From Babesia bovis T2Bo (taxonomy: Eukaryota; Apicomplexa; Aconoidasida; Piroplasmida; Babesiidae), in contig NW_026261571.1 of NCBI RefSeq assembly GCF_000165395.2, positions 1,512,501 to 1,576,500 of the forward strand: a stretch of 64,000 nucleotides of DNA, read 5' to 3'. Shown here in pieces: positions 43,691 to 55,061 of this stretch; positions within the stretch are counted from its first letter, which is position 1; the number at the start of each line of letters is the position of its first letter. The notes under the pieces are model-generated. The model saw only the letters and a program-made list of their open reading frames with translations, had not been told where the DNA came from and did no database searches. The position numbers and the translations under genes were made by a program.

Positions 43691-46600
43691 ATGTCTACAG
43701 GTCTTGATTTTAACTGGATGAGACAGCTAACGGCAGGGAACAAAGATGCCGTGCCGAGCATTAGCTCATCTCTTTATAATGATATCTCACACATTCCTAT
43801 CGTAGAAGCCATAGAATGTGTGCTCTCAGGAGGCGTTTTGAAGAAATGGAGACGAGGTCAGCCAATAACACCAAAACAAAACCCTCATGAGGGAAATTCA
43901 AAGACAAAGGATGCTTCAAACGCTAAAGAATATGTTATGACGTTTTCTGGCCGACCTCATGAACGTTACTTTTGGGTGTCTTATATATGCGGAACCTACT
44001 TTCTAAGATGGCAATCACGTCGTAAGCGCTCAAATGAAACGGCTTTCGCATTATGCCAATTAAATAGCATCAGAAGAGGCGATGAAGTGGATAGCTTTGA
44101 TAACAAGACGAAGAATGATGCAACTGAAAAGGTGGAATTCATTCTTTCGGGCAATGTATCATTGCGTCTAGCGGCTGCCAATAAACGTGCAGCTCTAATG
44201 TGGATATCTGGTATATACCACATTGCAATCCATGCGTCTAATGTTTATGCAAAAGCTTGGATCACAAATTCTAGCAAAATCGCTTCTTTATTCGCCTCTG
44301 GAGAACCTGGTGGCATACCCGATTTCAAATCTAAAACTATCTCACAGGAACTCGAAAAGGATGATAATTCTTTGCAGAATCTGATTGATAGTGCTAAACA
44401 GATGAGTGTAGATGATAAAGAGTGGCCTGAATCTGTAGATGATTTGGTATATTTGCTCCAGGATCTTAAACTTATCAGACGTACTGACGTCATAGAACCC
44501 ATTGTCACAGCTGTCAAGGAACTATTGGCTACCCGTGAATCATGGATACACAAACTCATCAAAAGGTTGAAAGATGTACAATGTAAGAATGTCGAAAATT
44601 TGGTTAGGTTTGCCGCTGACTGCGCATGTCACCTGAAAGCATTAGATGTTCCCTGTGAAGTCTCACGTAAAAAAATATGGTTGTTTGACGATTATTTAAA
44701 TGTGGATGAAGCTATCCGACTTCTTTACAATGTAGTAAAACATTATTCCATCACCGTGGATCTAAGGCATAGCAACGAAGATGACCCACCTTCAACCACA
44801 GAAAGAAATATAATTAAGAGTGGCAAAACAAATAAATCTCTAGATAATGACGTTGATGGTGCTGACGAAAAGGGTGCCCAAAAATTGGATGCTAATTCGT
44901 CATCGAAAAAAAATGAAAACAACACATATGAAGAATTGAATCAGTCGCAAGACTTGGATCCTTTAGAATCTATTCCTAATGATCAATATCAAAAGTTTCT
45001 CGAAAATGTACAACGCGCAGATAAATTTGAAAGTGCAGAACAACTAATAGAGCTCTTGACACGTTGTACTGATCTCCCTTTAACAGTTCAAAAACCGAAT
45101 AAGCAGAAACTAGGTTCCGGTCTCTGTGTAAGAAGGGTAAACAAATCACGAATTCCCATTAGGGCGTTCACAATCATGGGATTCCATTGGTCCCTTGCGC
45201 AAAAGTTCAATGCGGCAACCATACCACAAGATGCAGAAGAAATCCTTAATTTGCTCAAATATCCACTAAATTCCTTTTGGATAGCGAGCTCTCACAATAC
45301 GTATCTTACGGGAAATCAAGTGGGAGGGGCAGCGGCGGCAGGAGCATTAGCTGACGCGCTTTTGAGAGGATGTAGATGCATTGAACTAGACTGCCAAGAC
45401 GGTCCAAATGGGGAGCCTGTGCTTTGTCATTCATGGAAAAACTGTCAACTTACAGGTTCAATTACGCTAAGTGAGGCATTGATTGCTTGTAAAGAGACCG
45501 CGTTCAAATTTTCAAAGCTACCTGTGATATTGTCCATGCAAATGCATTGTACGGACGAATGTAAGATGAAAACGGCTGAGACATGCCGGAAAATATTAGG
45601 TGACGCTTTATACATACCCGATCCAGCAAATCCTGCTGACTTTGTTGCATCCATACCATTAGGGTCTTTGTTGTCCAAATTTATCATCAAAGGTAAAATG
45701 CGCACAGAAGGTACAGCAAAGAACGTTGCAGCAGAGAAAAAGTGGTTATCAGTTGTTGCGTTACATGGATACAGATTGACCAATATGACAGCGGAGGACA
45801 TAGGACGTGTAAAAAGAAATAATGTATACAGCCTTAACGAAAGTAAATTCGCAAAGGTAGCTGCCCATCAAGCATTCTTACGTAGACTCACCGATATCTC
45901 AATGATTAGGATATATCCTTCTGGTACAAGAGTTGCCAGCACTAATTTTTGCCCTCTAAATGCATGGGCTTCAGGCATACAATGTGTTGCACTTAATTAT
46001 CAATCGTGTGACAGGTCGATGCTGATTAATTATGGAAAGTTCAATCAAAGCTTTGGATACGTGCTGAAACCTCCCGAACTGAGGCCAATAACTTTCAGCA
46101 ATGAGGAGTGCTTAGACTATTTCTGCCGTGGGAAAATAAAACTTAAAGTTCACGTCCTCTCGGCATCGCAACTCCCTCCTCCAAATGAGGGACTTGAGCA
46201 AACTAGCTTTGCAAATGCGTTGGATAATGTATTATACTCGATACAAGAGGGTGGCACTGAATTAGATGTGAATAAAGTGGCAACACAATTGGGGAAACCT
46301 CCCGCTATTAGTAAGCCAGATCCATCTGACCGTGATGAACTACAAGAAGCTATTGAAAGGGGACTCAAAGTGGATAAAAATGACGCCGTAGGGTCGTTAA
46401 TCAAAGTCTACGAGAAGTCTTCAAACATAGTCAACGCAAAGGTGGATAATTGTTGTCCCTTTGTTGAAATTGTTCTGGTCGGAAAGGGTGAACGTATATT
46501 GAAAACTGAAATTGTCAACTTCAATGGTTTTAATCCTGTATGGGCCGATACTACCCCGCCGTTCGAGTTTATCGTCAAAGAGCCGAATCTTGCTGTATTG

Positions 46601-46774
46601 CTGTTAGCGGTAAAACACCATGACAACGTTGGCGTCCAGATTATAGGCCAAACAGCTCTACCGGTTAATCGTATCCGTCCTGGCATTCGATGGGCACAGC
46701 TTTTGGATCAGCGGCTAATGGAAATCGAGTGTTGTGGTTTACTCCTACATATAGACATAACTTATGTGGATTAA
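43691..46774 (+). CDS. Phosphoinositide-specific phospholipase C (delta-like)
   Basis: Single exon, 1027 residues from ATG 43691 (upstream frame has no ATG). Order: PH-like domain (residues ~40-180), weak EF-hand-like helical region (~240-500), PLC-X (~505-655), PLC-Y (~680-810) and C2 (~815-1027). It hydrolyses PtdIns(4,5)P2 to IP3 and diacylglycerol, upstream of calcium release and egress signalling in apicomplexans. Catalytic histidines are present (H535 in SSHNTY and H580 in LCHSWK), as are E565 and D567 of the ELD motif. The position equal to Glu390 of rat PLC-delta1, in ILSLExHC, reads Gln617 here (ILSMQMHC). PLC-Y has the expected RIYPSGTRVASTNFCPLNAW. An insertion of about 90 residues occurs inside the C2 region. 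Confidence 0.93.
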   Translation: MSTGLDFNWMRQLTAGNKDAVPSISSSLYNDISHIPIVEAIECVLSGGVLKKWRRGQPITPKQNPHEGNSKTKDASNAKEYVMTFSGRPHERYFWVSYICGTYFLRWQSRRKRSNETAFALCQLNSIRRGDEVDSFDNKTKNDATEKVEFILSGNVSLRLAAANKRAALMWISGIYHIAIHASNVYAKAWITNSSKIASLFASGEPGGIPDFKSKTISQELEKDDNSLQNLIDSAKQMSVDDKEWPESVDDLVYLLQDLKLIRRTDVIEPIVTAVKELLATRESWIHKLIKRLKDVQCKNVENLVRFAADCACHLKALDVPCEVSRKKIWLFDDYLNVDEAIRLLYNVVKHYSITVDLRHSNEDDPPSTTERNIIKSGKTNKSLDNDVDGADEKGAQKLDANSSSKKNENNTYEELNQSQDLDPLESIPNDQYQKFLENVQRADKFESAEQLIELLTRCTDLPLTVQKPNKQKLGSGLCVRRVNKSRIPIRAFTIMGFHWSLAQKFNAATIPQDAEEILNLLKYPLNSFWIASSHNTYLTGNQVGGAAAAGALADALLRGCRCIELDCQDGPNGEPVLCHSWKNCQLTGSITLSEALIACKETAFKFSKLPVILSMQMHCTDECKMKTAETCRKILGDALYIPDPANPADFVASIPLGSLLSKFIIKGKMRTEGTAKNVAAEKKWLSVVALHGYRLTNMTAEDIGRVKRNNVYSLNESKFAKVAAHQAFLRRLTDISMIRIYPSGTRVASTNFCPLNAWASGIQCVALNYQSCDRSMLINYGKFNQSFGYVLKPPELRPITFSNEECLDYFCRGKIKLKVHVLSASQLPPPNEGLEQTSFANALDNVLYSIQEGGTELDVNKVATQLGKPPAISKPDPSDRDELQEAIERGLKVDKNDAVGSLIKVYEKSSNIVNAKVDNCCPFVEIVLVGKGERILKTEIVNFNGFNPVWADTTPPFEFIVKEPNLAVLLLAVKHHDNVGVQIIGQTALPVNRIRPGIRWAQLLDQRLMEIECCGLLLHIDITYVD

Positions 46775-47197
46775 CGTTCGATAGTGATATTAGCTATAAT
46801 TGGGCACTATTGGCAGTATTCACAGTTATTCATATAATATTTGAATGGTGAACCCTTTAAACATTCCCATTAAATAGATGAATTCAAAGAAATATCGTGC
46901 CTCTTTAATACTTGTATGGATCGTGGGATTTTATTTCGTTGTTGCGATTTACACTCATTTTTACGACAATTTAAGAATTGAACATAGTCTTCCACTGATA
47001 TAGGTATATATAGATATCATTTTGTTTCCACGAACATTGCATGTGTTCTACATGCTCATGGTTGTTTTTATTTTAAAAATCATATATGAGCCATTCATAG
47101 GAATTTTCCATAATTAGTAATTCAATTTAAGAATAATTAACGTTGGTTTGGTTAAACCATAATGGAACACCCAACCTATCAATTGGGTGATGCATGA
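46775..47197. other. Convergent spacer between PI-PLC and membrane protein A
   Basis: AT-rich 3' flanks. It contains one possible micro-gene (46878-47003, separate entry); otherwise nothing supported. Confidence 0.45.
46878..47003 (+). CDS. Possible 41-residue single-pass membrane protein
   Basis: An ATG-led frame encodes MNSKKYRASLIL followed by a continuous hydrophobic span (residues ~9-25) and a charged, aromatic tail ending HSLPLI. A basic N-terminus before one span is the layout of many small ER or mitochondrial subunits. It starts 104 bp after the phospholipase stop on the same strand. The frame is short enough to occur by chance. Confidence 0.3.
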   Translation: MNSKKYRASLILVWIVGFYFVVAIYTHFYDNLRIEHSLPLI

Positions 47198-48870
47198 TCA
47201 TACAGGTTTTACATTTCTTTGAGATTCAACGTCAGTTTCCGTTGAATCGAATGATACTTCAGCGTTGTTGGAACCACTATCTGTTTCTTCGTAAGCGGTA
47301 GATGACATAGTATAAAATAGTATGTTTTGTTGTCTCTGAGAAAAGAAAACGTTGTGACGTCGGCTACAACGGACAATAATCATACCTATTGCCCACGAAC
47401 ACATAAATGCGGTAATTATTACCAGACCTATAATGACTTTTCTTTGACCACGTGTTATCATGGATCCCGATGATACTGATTGTACATAGTCCTCAAGGTT
47501 GACGTTTGCCAATTCGTGAATGAGTAGCTTAACCGCAGAAACATACGCCAGCCATATGCCAAGAATGTAATCTCCACGACTGACTTGTAGATTGTTTAGT
47601 GCTGATTCCGTAAACTTGTTGGAGAAAGTTGTTGGAGCAAACATACGTTTCACCAACAACAGGTATGGACCTATTAATGGATCTGAAGTAAACGGTTCCA
47701 TGCTTTTATTATTTATAGCTATCAACTGCTCCTCCGAATGTTCAGAGTATAGGGCACTCCTTAGGGCTCCTGATAACAGAATCAATGCAGATTGTTGATA
47801 AGGATGTAAGTCTGGTATCCACATATTATAGAATTCCCACATATAGTCTTCGAAAGTTAATCGAACTTGCGTATCTAATATTTCTGGGTCCACGCAAACG
47901 TCACGCCAATCTTGATGATAAAACCCTATGTTAGCTACTTTTGCGCCAAGGGCATCATAACAGCTTTTAAATGGCTGCATATCTTTAGATATAGTGTAAA
48001 AAGTAGGGAGGTTGCGTATAGTACGAATTTTAACTGTGACTAGTGTGGTAATCTGCACCCAGCAACCACGACTTCGGTGGACCAAAACAGTTTTGTGCGT
48101 TCCTCCAGAATTTTGTGCTTCATATCCCAATATGGCAAAGTCCGCAGTTGAATTGGCTAACGACATGACGTCATATTGTTCTGTTTTTCTTGGTGACCCT
48201 TTTCGAAAATCCATATATAATTCGAGTTTCTGGATTTCATCATAGGCATTAGTGGTCAAATCATGTAGAGGAATGCATTGATAATCATATTTAATAGACG
48301 CGATTGCATCTTCCGTACCATCTTCCCGGGTATCGATCCCCAATTCTCTTTGTTCAAGAATCTGATCCACAACACTTTTGACAGTAGCCCAACGCGCTAT
48401 ATGTCTTTTTTTATTATATATAAGTGATTTATGAATCCCCCTATGCGTGTATAACAAATATGCTACATCGTAATCACTGTCGATATTTTTAAAACCTCGA
48501 ACTCGGGCAAGACGGTTGTATTCGGCGATCTGTAATTTAAATAATGCGCATTTTGTCAGAACATACATCAATTACCGATGCAGATATACCTTCGTGTGAT
48601 GATATATCGTCGACTACATCTTTCAAAAAGTAGTCCTGGATGTACCTGCCACTATGTTAATGATTCATAAGCTCCCTACCCTAAAGGTATTTCATCCTTC
48701 ATGCCATAGTACGTGAAACTACCAAAATTAGATGCTCTTACTAGTGATATTATTGGTAGGAAATTGATCAATATATTCAATATTTTACCTATATTAAGCC
48801 CATTTCGAAGCAGTATAAAGTGGTATAGGCAAACGGCAGACCGAATACAAACCTGGCCGTATTGTGTCAT
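47198..48870 (-). CDS. Type I-like membrane protein A (tandem paralogue pair)
   Basis: Exons 48680-48870, 48567-48645 (79 nt) and 47198-48529, with introns of 34 and 37 bp, giving 533 residues. An N-terminal hydrophobic segment (LNILINFLPIISLV, residues ~33-46) acts as a signal or anchor. A ~400-residue ectodomain follows, then one span (VIIGLVIITAFMCSWAIGMI) and a ~55-residue Ser/Asn/Glu-rich cytosolic tail. The protein shares with gene B (49585-53134) the sequence around VIDIAEYNRLARVRG and the same intron positions and phases. I recognise no known domain. A surface or secretory-organelle role is an inference from topology. Confidence 0.75.
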
Positions 48871-49584
48871 TGTTTAAAACGCAACTGGTGTAACACTTTG
48901 GGTTTGATTCTAGTATAAATTTCACAATAATGACTGAGAAAAAAAACAGTTGACGAAAAGTTGTCGTTGTGGAACCTATTCGAACGAGACAGGCAGTTGA
49001 GCGATATCCTATGCCCCGTAAGTTTGCATACTGCTAATGCGGGTTACTACCCACCCTAGCTGATTTGATTGCTTATATCTGGCAGCATATTTGTGAGCAT
49101 TTTAAAATGCAATGGTTTAGTTTACTTTGCCTAGATAAAACTTAGAGATTGAATATGGAGTATTGTATGTTTCTAAGGTATTATGAAGGCTAGAGACCCC
49201 CAACGAAGCGACACTCAAATAGAGTATCAAGAAAAGGTTAAAACACATACTTAAAACGTCACACAATTCACGTTTTCTCATCAGAAATATGTCATTATTC
49301 GTTAATAACCTTACTAAGAAAAACGATAAAAAGATAGTGAAACAGATAAGTAGCACACGCCATCCTTAAAGTGCACATTGAGGAATAAAATCGCGAAAGG
49401 TAAATGAAAATAGTCGTTTACAGGACAAATAGTTTCTACAAGAAACACGTTAACATGGATAAGTTTTTTACCGTAAAACATTCAAGGACCAGTCATATAA
49501 TCAGCACACAACTAAAGGTGTAGGAAACCGTTTAAGGCGCGAACGCAACATACGTTGCAACTATTTAATATACACAAAAGCAGT
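48871..49584. other. Spacer between membrane proteins A and B
   Basis: About 0.7 kb. Minus-strand frames at 49117-49356 encode hydrophobic sequence and contain two intron-like GT-AG segments of 37 and 38 bp, but no joined ATG-led reading frame longer than about 30 codons results. It may hold a decayed copy or a UTR. Confidence 0.35.
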
Positions 49585-52500
49585 TTAGCTGCTATTCCTC
49601 CATTGGCATGAGAATAGACGGCACAAAATGTTGTATGACGTCATCCTAATTTTTTTGGACACTGTTTGCCGAGACTGTACCAGCATATAAGATATTACGA
49701 CGACTGAGAGGAGTGTTGCCAAAATATTGAAACATATCAATGAGATCAAAATACTGTAGGTGCGGCTCCTACTTGTTAGAAAAGATTCCACAGCGTAAAT
49801 GCTATCTCCTTCATATATATCATCCAATGATTCTAAGAGGTCTGCATATGTGTCTTGGAATACGGTGACAGCATCATGTGGTCTCTGTGGCACAAGCTCT
49901 GCATGCTCGTTTAGTAGTCGTAACGAGCTGTTGTTTGATATTGGTACCGTTGTGTTTAGCGCTGTGGCAATAGTGTGAGTTTTCGTTTCAGTATCAAAAC
50001 CAAGCGATCTCATAAGCCCTGGGGCCTTTATTGTCAAGTCAAGTGCATGAAAAAGCTTTGATACCGCTATTTCTGAGGCACCCAATCCCAAACATACGCC
50101 TGAAAGCTTATATATAAAATACCATAATGGAAAGCGTAGTGTGACTTCTGATGTTGTTGAGTCAAGATAATTATATTCCTTGTCGACAGCAGCCAGTGTA
50201 AGGGACACGTAACCTTTAGAGGTCTTTTCTTCGTATTTAATGCCACCTTCTATCTCGTTATACATGGCCAAACCCACGTCTCTGTGAATAGCGTTTTGAC
50301 TTTTCAATACTACTATTGCCAATGGTTCGAACCATCCTCCATATAACTCGTGGGCTACTTTGGTTTCATGTTCTCTTCCAGCAAAACTCTCAACTGGTAC
50401 AAATCCTTCACTACTTAGAAGCACCGCATCTAGTGGTAAATAATGCCCATAGGGTCCTGGGTCATGGCAATCGACTATGTCTGCCACCAAATTTGGATCA
50501 TGATCGTAGGCATGACCATCTTCCCGAAAGTGAGAAATATTAGCAAACTTACGTAGCGTGTCTTTGACACTTGCATTTATTCGCTCGAATCGATAATTTG
50601 AGAAAACATTAAACGACTCTTTTAAGTCGTGAATTTTTATTAAATTACTGAAAGAGCGATAAGCGGTCTTATTGAAATAAAAAAAGAAACCAGAAGACCG
50701 ATCCACTCTGCTATCAAGATGACTGCTGTTGATAGCGAGTGACACCCCCTCTTTATTAAGAGCTGTTTTACGCATACTTTTTAGTTTGGAAACAATCGGG
50801 TATGAATCTTTGAGAGATTTCTTTCCATATTGCGTTTTCATTTTGCGTAAAGGGAGTTTGCTATGACCCTTGAAGGAGATACCTGCCTTCTCATTGGGCA
50901 TCCCAACTATATTCTTTGTCTTAGTTCTACCAACCGAATGTTCTTCCTTGCGTACAGGAATACGAGAAGGCATAGGCACTCTATTTTTTAATGCTCCTAA
51001 AGGCTTAGTTTTTATTTCTTGCGTACTGTTAGTTATTTTGGTTGCCTCCTTTTTTGTTTCCTCCAAAATTTGCGCCCTAGCCTTTTCAACAGGCTGTGGT
51101 TGGACTGCATAGTCACCTTCCATTTCTGCAGATGTATTGTACACTACATCGTTAGTGAATGTGACAGAATTAGTAAGTTTGTCAGTTTCAAATTTATCCA
51201 CAACTCCACCGAACTGTCTATCACTATGGATAGATGTAGTTGCACCAGAGTAAGGTTTGTCGACTGCCGTATTTGTTCGTTCGATTCTACTGGTAACATC
51301 TTTAACTGGTTTTGATTTGGGTAATGGCTTGCGCATCCAATCATCACGATCAAAGCTTTCAGCGCTTCGAATCTTAGGTGGTTCTACATGCCAACTTTTG
51401 CGAGCTTCAATGTAATTTGGTAACCAGGGCTTTTGGATAATCTTATCCCGGTCTATTGTCGGGGATTGTATGTCATGAGTGTCATTTATCCCTGTGGCAG
51501 ACGTCGGTTTTGAATAATTGGGGTATTCAACGTTCTGCAATTGCCTATTAGGCTCTAATGTGTTTTCGCCTTTTGCCAGTGTGGGTTGCGTTTCCTCGGT
51601 GCCTTCTGTAGTTGTTGGCCGTTTGATAGTATGTTGAGTCACAAAACTATTTGTACTATCTCTATCTAGACCACTAGTACTTCTGTTGTATTCAGCAGAA
51701 GTATCATCATTTGGCGTTTCGGTAGCAAAATCTTTCGAGTTGACAATGTTTTGCGCTTCTTTGTTTGATACAGTTTCCGTAAGTTCGGAGAAAACCTTTT
51801 GCTCCCCTATATTTTCTTCATTTAATAATAACTGAGGATCGAGACTTGTACTGTGGATTATTGACTTGATTCTGCCTCTAGGCATATTGGAATCATTTAT
51901 TAAATCTACGGCGTAACATAACACAAAATCAATATAATACTCACCTTCGACGAACTCAGTAGAGGTTTCTTCTGCCTTTTGATTCATATTCTCATTTTCG
52001 ATTCCTAATACGCAGTCTTTACTTTCTAGGGCCTTGACAGAGCAGGTTGTAATAGCGTGTTCCAAACTCTCTCCGCCTGTATTCTCTATGTGGCTGAGTA
52101 CGTCATCTGTGACTGTGAGTTCTTCATTAACTTCTTTATGCTTTGGGATTACGGTATCCTGATGTATTTCAATAGTTTCAATTGGTTTTTCTTGTGTTCC
52201 TCCGCCGCGATTGGATTTTAAACCTTCATCCATACTGCCCGACACAGTTTCCTCTTCTATACAAAAGTTTAATATCCTAACTAAAATACTTACCATAGCG
52301 TGTGATCTCGTTTTTACTACGAGAAGCATCTTCCGTTGACACGTGTTCACGATTAGGCAATTTTCTAATATCATCGACATTCTCCTTGGGAGATTCGTTT
52401 TCTTCCTAACACAACGATTATTATATGGTGAAATAAACTTACTTCGTTAACAACATCAGGAAGAACTTTGTAATTTAATTTCCAAATATACTTGTCTAGG

Positions 52501-53134
52501 GCTATTAGATCCATGGAAGCAGGTAAATACACAGTTTCTGATGGCAGAGGTAAAATTTGATTTATTTTCGTTGGCATGAGATCTTCCAAACGTTTTGAAA
52601 GCTCGTCAGCGGTTTCTTCACGGGGTATATCGGCTTCGGGATTCGGTCCAGAAAACAAAGTATAAATTTTGACAAAACTTGGATCCATTATTCCATTAGA
52701 TCTCTGTCGCATTATAGTCCTAAATTTGGTCATCTGCAAAATACTTTTTGTCGGCCTTATTTTTCATGAAATGTGGAAACGTACAACTTATATAATAATA
52801 GTTAGTGGCTTCCCACTCATATCATTACATAAATAAAGAGGTTTCATAATCTATATTTCACACCACATGACACTTATGGGCATGACTGCTTGTTTTGACC
52901 ATCATAAATAACTTACATCTACTGCTGAAATTTCTAATCCAGTTAAATGAGATAGTTTACAAGGTAGATCAGAAAGTAGGCGCATTAAAATCGGCCTATT
53001 TGTTGTATAATGGTAATTCACAGTTCAAACTACCTCTCATCATTCAACTGTCCAAGGGCAAGAGCATTGAGGAATGACATCCCAAGTTGGATGGCTGCGT
53101 TGGTAGCTATGCACAACCGTGAAAATATTAACAT
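49585..53134 (-). CDS. Type I-like membrane protein B with long polar insertion (paralogue of A)
   Basis: Six exons: 53034-53134, 52917-52995 (79 nt), 52443-52733, 52294-52405, 51945-52256 and 49585-51905. Introns are 38, 183, 37, 37 and 39 bp, and the product is 1071 residues. The first two exons were found by following the acceptor before 52733 upstream; they supply a hydrophobic N-terminus (MLIFSRLCIATNAAIQLGMS). Residues ~160-620 are polar, Thr/Glu/Lys-rich and probably disordered. A Cys-poor folded ectodomain follows, then one span (ILISLICFNILATLLSVVVI) and a short basic tail. The segment VDMTKFRTIMRQR aligns with IDIAEYNRLARVR of protein A. Function unknown. Confidence 0.75.
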
Positions 53135-53310
53135 TTTATATAAGTGTTGGTAATGCAAAATGCAATAGTAATTAGATTCCCGCAACGTTATGATAAAAGA
53201 TTTCTAATTATCTCAATAAATGTTTAGAAGAGCGCCAAGAAAAACGATAACTTAGGGAACGCAGTATATTTCATTAAAAATTTTTAATATCACAACAAAG
53301 TTTATATTGA

Positions 53311-54475
53311 ATGACACTGTACAATGATAAAATCATTGGTATATTGGGTGAAAAACTGCGGGGAAGCCCTACTACATTGAACAAATTGCGCAAAAAGTTT
53401 CAGCATTTTGTTTATTGCAACCAAATTACGGACCACATTTTATATGGTGCTATTATAGTGCATGCAGAAATTCAAGAGATACGCAAAAATTGGATCCCCC
53501 TATCCCCATTTACCCGGCCCCATTTAACGTAGTTCATTTGCTCGATCTCCCCCTACATTATGTTATACTCAACATATGTCAATTCCATAAAGTGACACTG
53601 ATAATCGTCACTAACATGGGATATCAAGAGATCATATACGAGTTCAAACAATTTTTTACAAAAGCAGTGTATGATTTAATATATATGCACAAGATAGTAT
53701 CAGAAAGTGAGTAAAGTGCCAGAGAAAGATTTACTGATTTACAGATGCTATCGATACCGTCAACAATAAATCCATTTCCGTCAGGTTTGTTCCTTGCATC
53801 TAGAAAAGTAAAATTTGTAGATATCGGGAAGATACAGAAATAGCACAATACATTCAAAAGGTATAATCAACATTTCAGCTAATAATTCATATATCAGCTA
53901 GCTGACACATTTTACTATCTACTAAAAGAAAAAATTCTTCGACAATGCTCCATTGTATTCAAATGCAATGAAACGTCTAAGAAAGACATAAATTATAACA
54001 TCCAGGTAAGTAGCATTGAAAGACATAACAAATTATGACAGATTGAGCAATCGCTTTACAGTCACGAATATTCACATGTAAAAGCAGATTCGTTACGCGA
54101 TGAATTTACGAAGGCTCTTATAAAATTAGAGGAAAACGTCAAATCCATTGAATTTGAAAGTACCATCGACGGGCAGGGCAACCCCTCTAAAGAATACGAT
54201 TTTGCAGTTTATTTCTTTACCACTACAAAAATAAAACGTATGTTTGATAATGAAAATTGGATGAATATTCAGAGCCCATAGTTACTGGGTTGGGTCCCCA
54301 GGAAGGCAATGCAATGAGCGCATATGCATACGCCACTCCACTGTTGATTTATGAAGAAGGTAAGGAGACTCCTCAATCCGCGCGGGATTACATATACTCC
54401 ATAACGTTGGATACAACTTCTGGATACAATGCAACGTGTAGTGAAATTCCACTCATGCAGTTTTATAGGTGCTGA
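53311..54475 (+). CDS. Unrecognised 316-residue protein, seven exons
   Basis: Exons 53311-53446, 53479-53706, 53745-53784 (40 nt), 53821-53860 (40 nt), 53898-54005, 54042-54237 and 54273-54475. Introns are 32, 38, 36, 37, 36 and 35 bp. The first intron has a weak acceptor; the others are convincing and keep frame. The protein has a hydrophobic block with PIPIYPAPFNVVHLLDLPLH and a helical middle (IEQSLYSHEYSHVKAD). It has no signal peptide and no recognised domain. It begins 176 bp from the divergent start of membrane protein B. The 3' end might extend through another intron, because the final codons (TATAG, then GTGCTG) also read as a donor. Confidence 0.62.
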
Positions 54476-54542
54476 AACACCTTCAAACGAATTACAATTT
54501 AATTATACTTCATTAACGCATATTTTGTTCCATGCGGTTCCA

Positions 54543-55034
54543 TTAGTCCCTTTGCGCAATATTTGAATGGCGGAATATGTGGAACGCCAAACTTTTTATT
54601 AAATAGAAAATGAAAAGGACCACGAAGCCGGAAAATAAAACTTGAGAATAGTAACATTTTTCAAAGTGCGTTTCTGGACGAAAAAAATGGTTAACCACGC
54701 AATTTGAGCAATGGCATTCGAGCCGCGTTTGTTCATCTGCTAACATAGGTGTAAGAACCGACGAACAATCTTCACAAGAAGCGTAGTAGCAGTGGTACCA
54801 CATATAGCATACAGCTAAAATCACAAACATTGAACAGAACATAATGGCGCAACCTCGACGATGGGCAACTCTTACATCACCCGTCTGTCTTCCCAATACA
54901 TCTATTTCAAAAAATCTGCTTGTGCATATTTTGCGTGCATTATCTTCGCTTTCTCTTTGAAATGGATCAGTCTTACTATCAGGCTCAGGCGCTTTGGCTG
55001 AGCTTTTGCGATGTAACGGATTGGTAATCCACAT
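54543..55034 (-). CDS. Two-pass, Cys-rich membrane protein (163 residues)
   Basis: Single exon with ATG at 55034. The first ~60 residues are polar and basic. Span 1 is GCAIMFCSMFVILAVCYMWY. A loop of ~50 residues with about eight Cys (including CEDCSSV and CHCSNCVV) follows, then span 2 (SQVLFSGFVVLFIFYLIK) and a short tail. The Cys-rich loop between two spans suggests disulphides or metal binding. I recognise no family. The ATG lies only 27 bp after the stop codon of the upstream same-strand gene, so its promoter must lie inside that gene, or the two share a transcript. Confidence 0.62.
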   Translation of the reverse strand: MWITNPLHRKSSAKAPEPDSKTDPFQRESEDNARKICTSRFFEIDVLGRQTGDVRVAHRRGCAIMFCSMFVILAVCYMWYHCYYASCEDCSSVLTPMLADEQTRLECHCSNCVVNHFFRPETHFEKCYYSQVLFSGFVVLFIFYLIKSLAFHIFRHSNIAQRD

Positions 55035-55061
55035 TGTAAAGAATGCTTTATAGAATAGTGT

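Noticed and set aside
49117..49356. Hydrophobic minus-strand frame between membrane proteins A and B
   Set aside because: It begins at GTG; possible 37-38 bp introns do not join into a reading frame with an ATG longer than about 30 codons.
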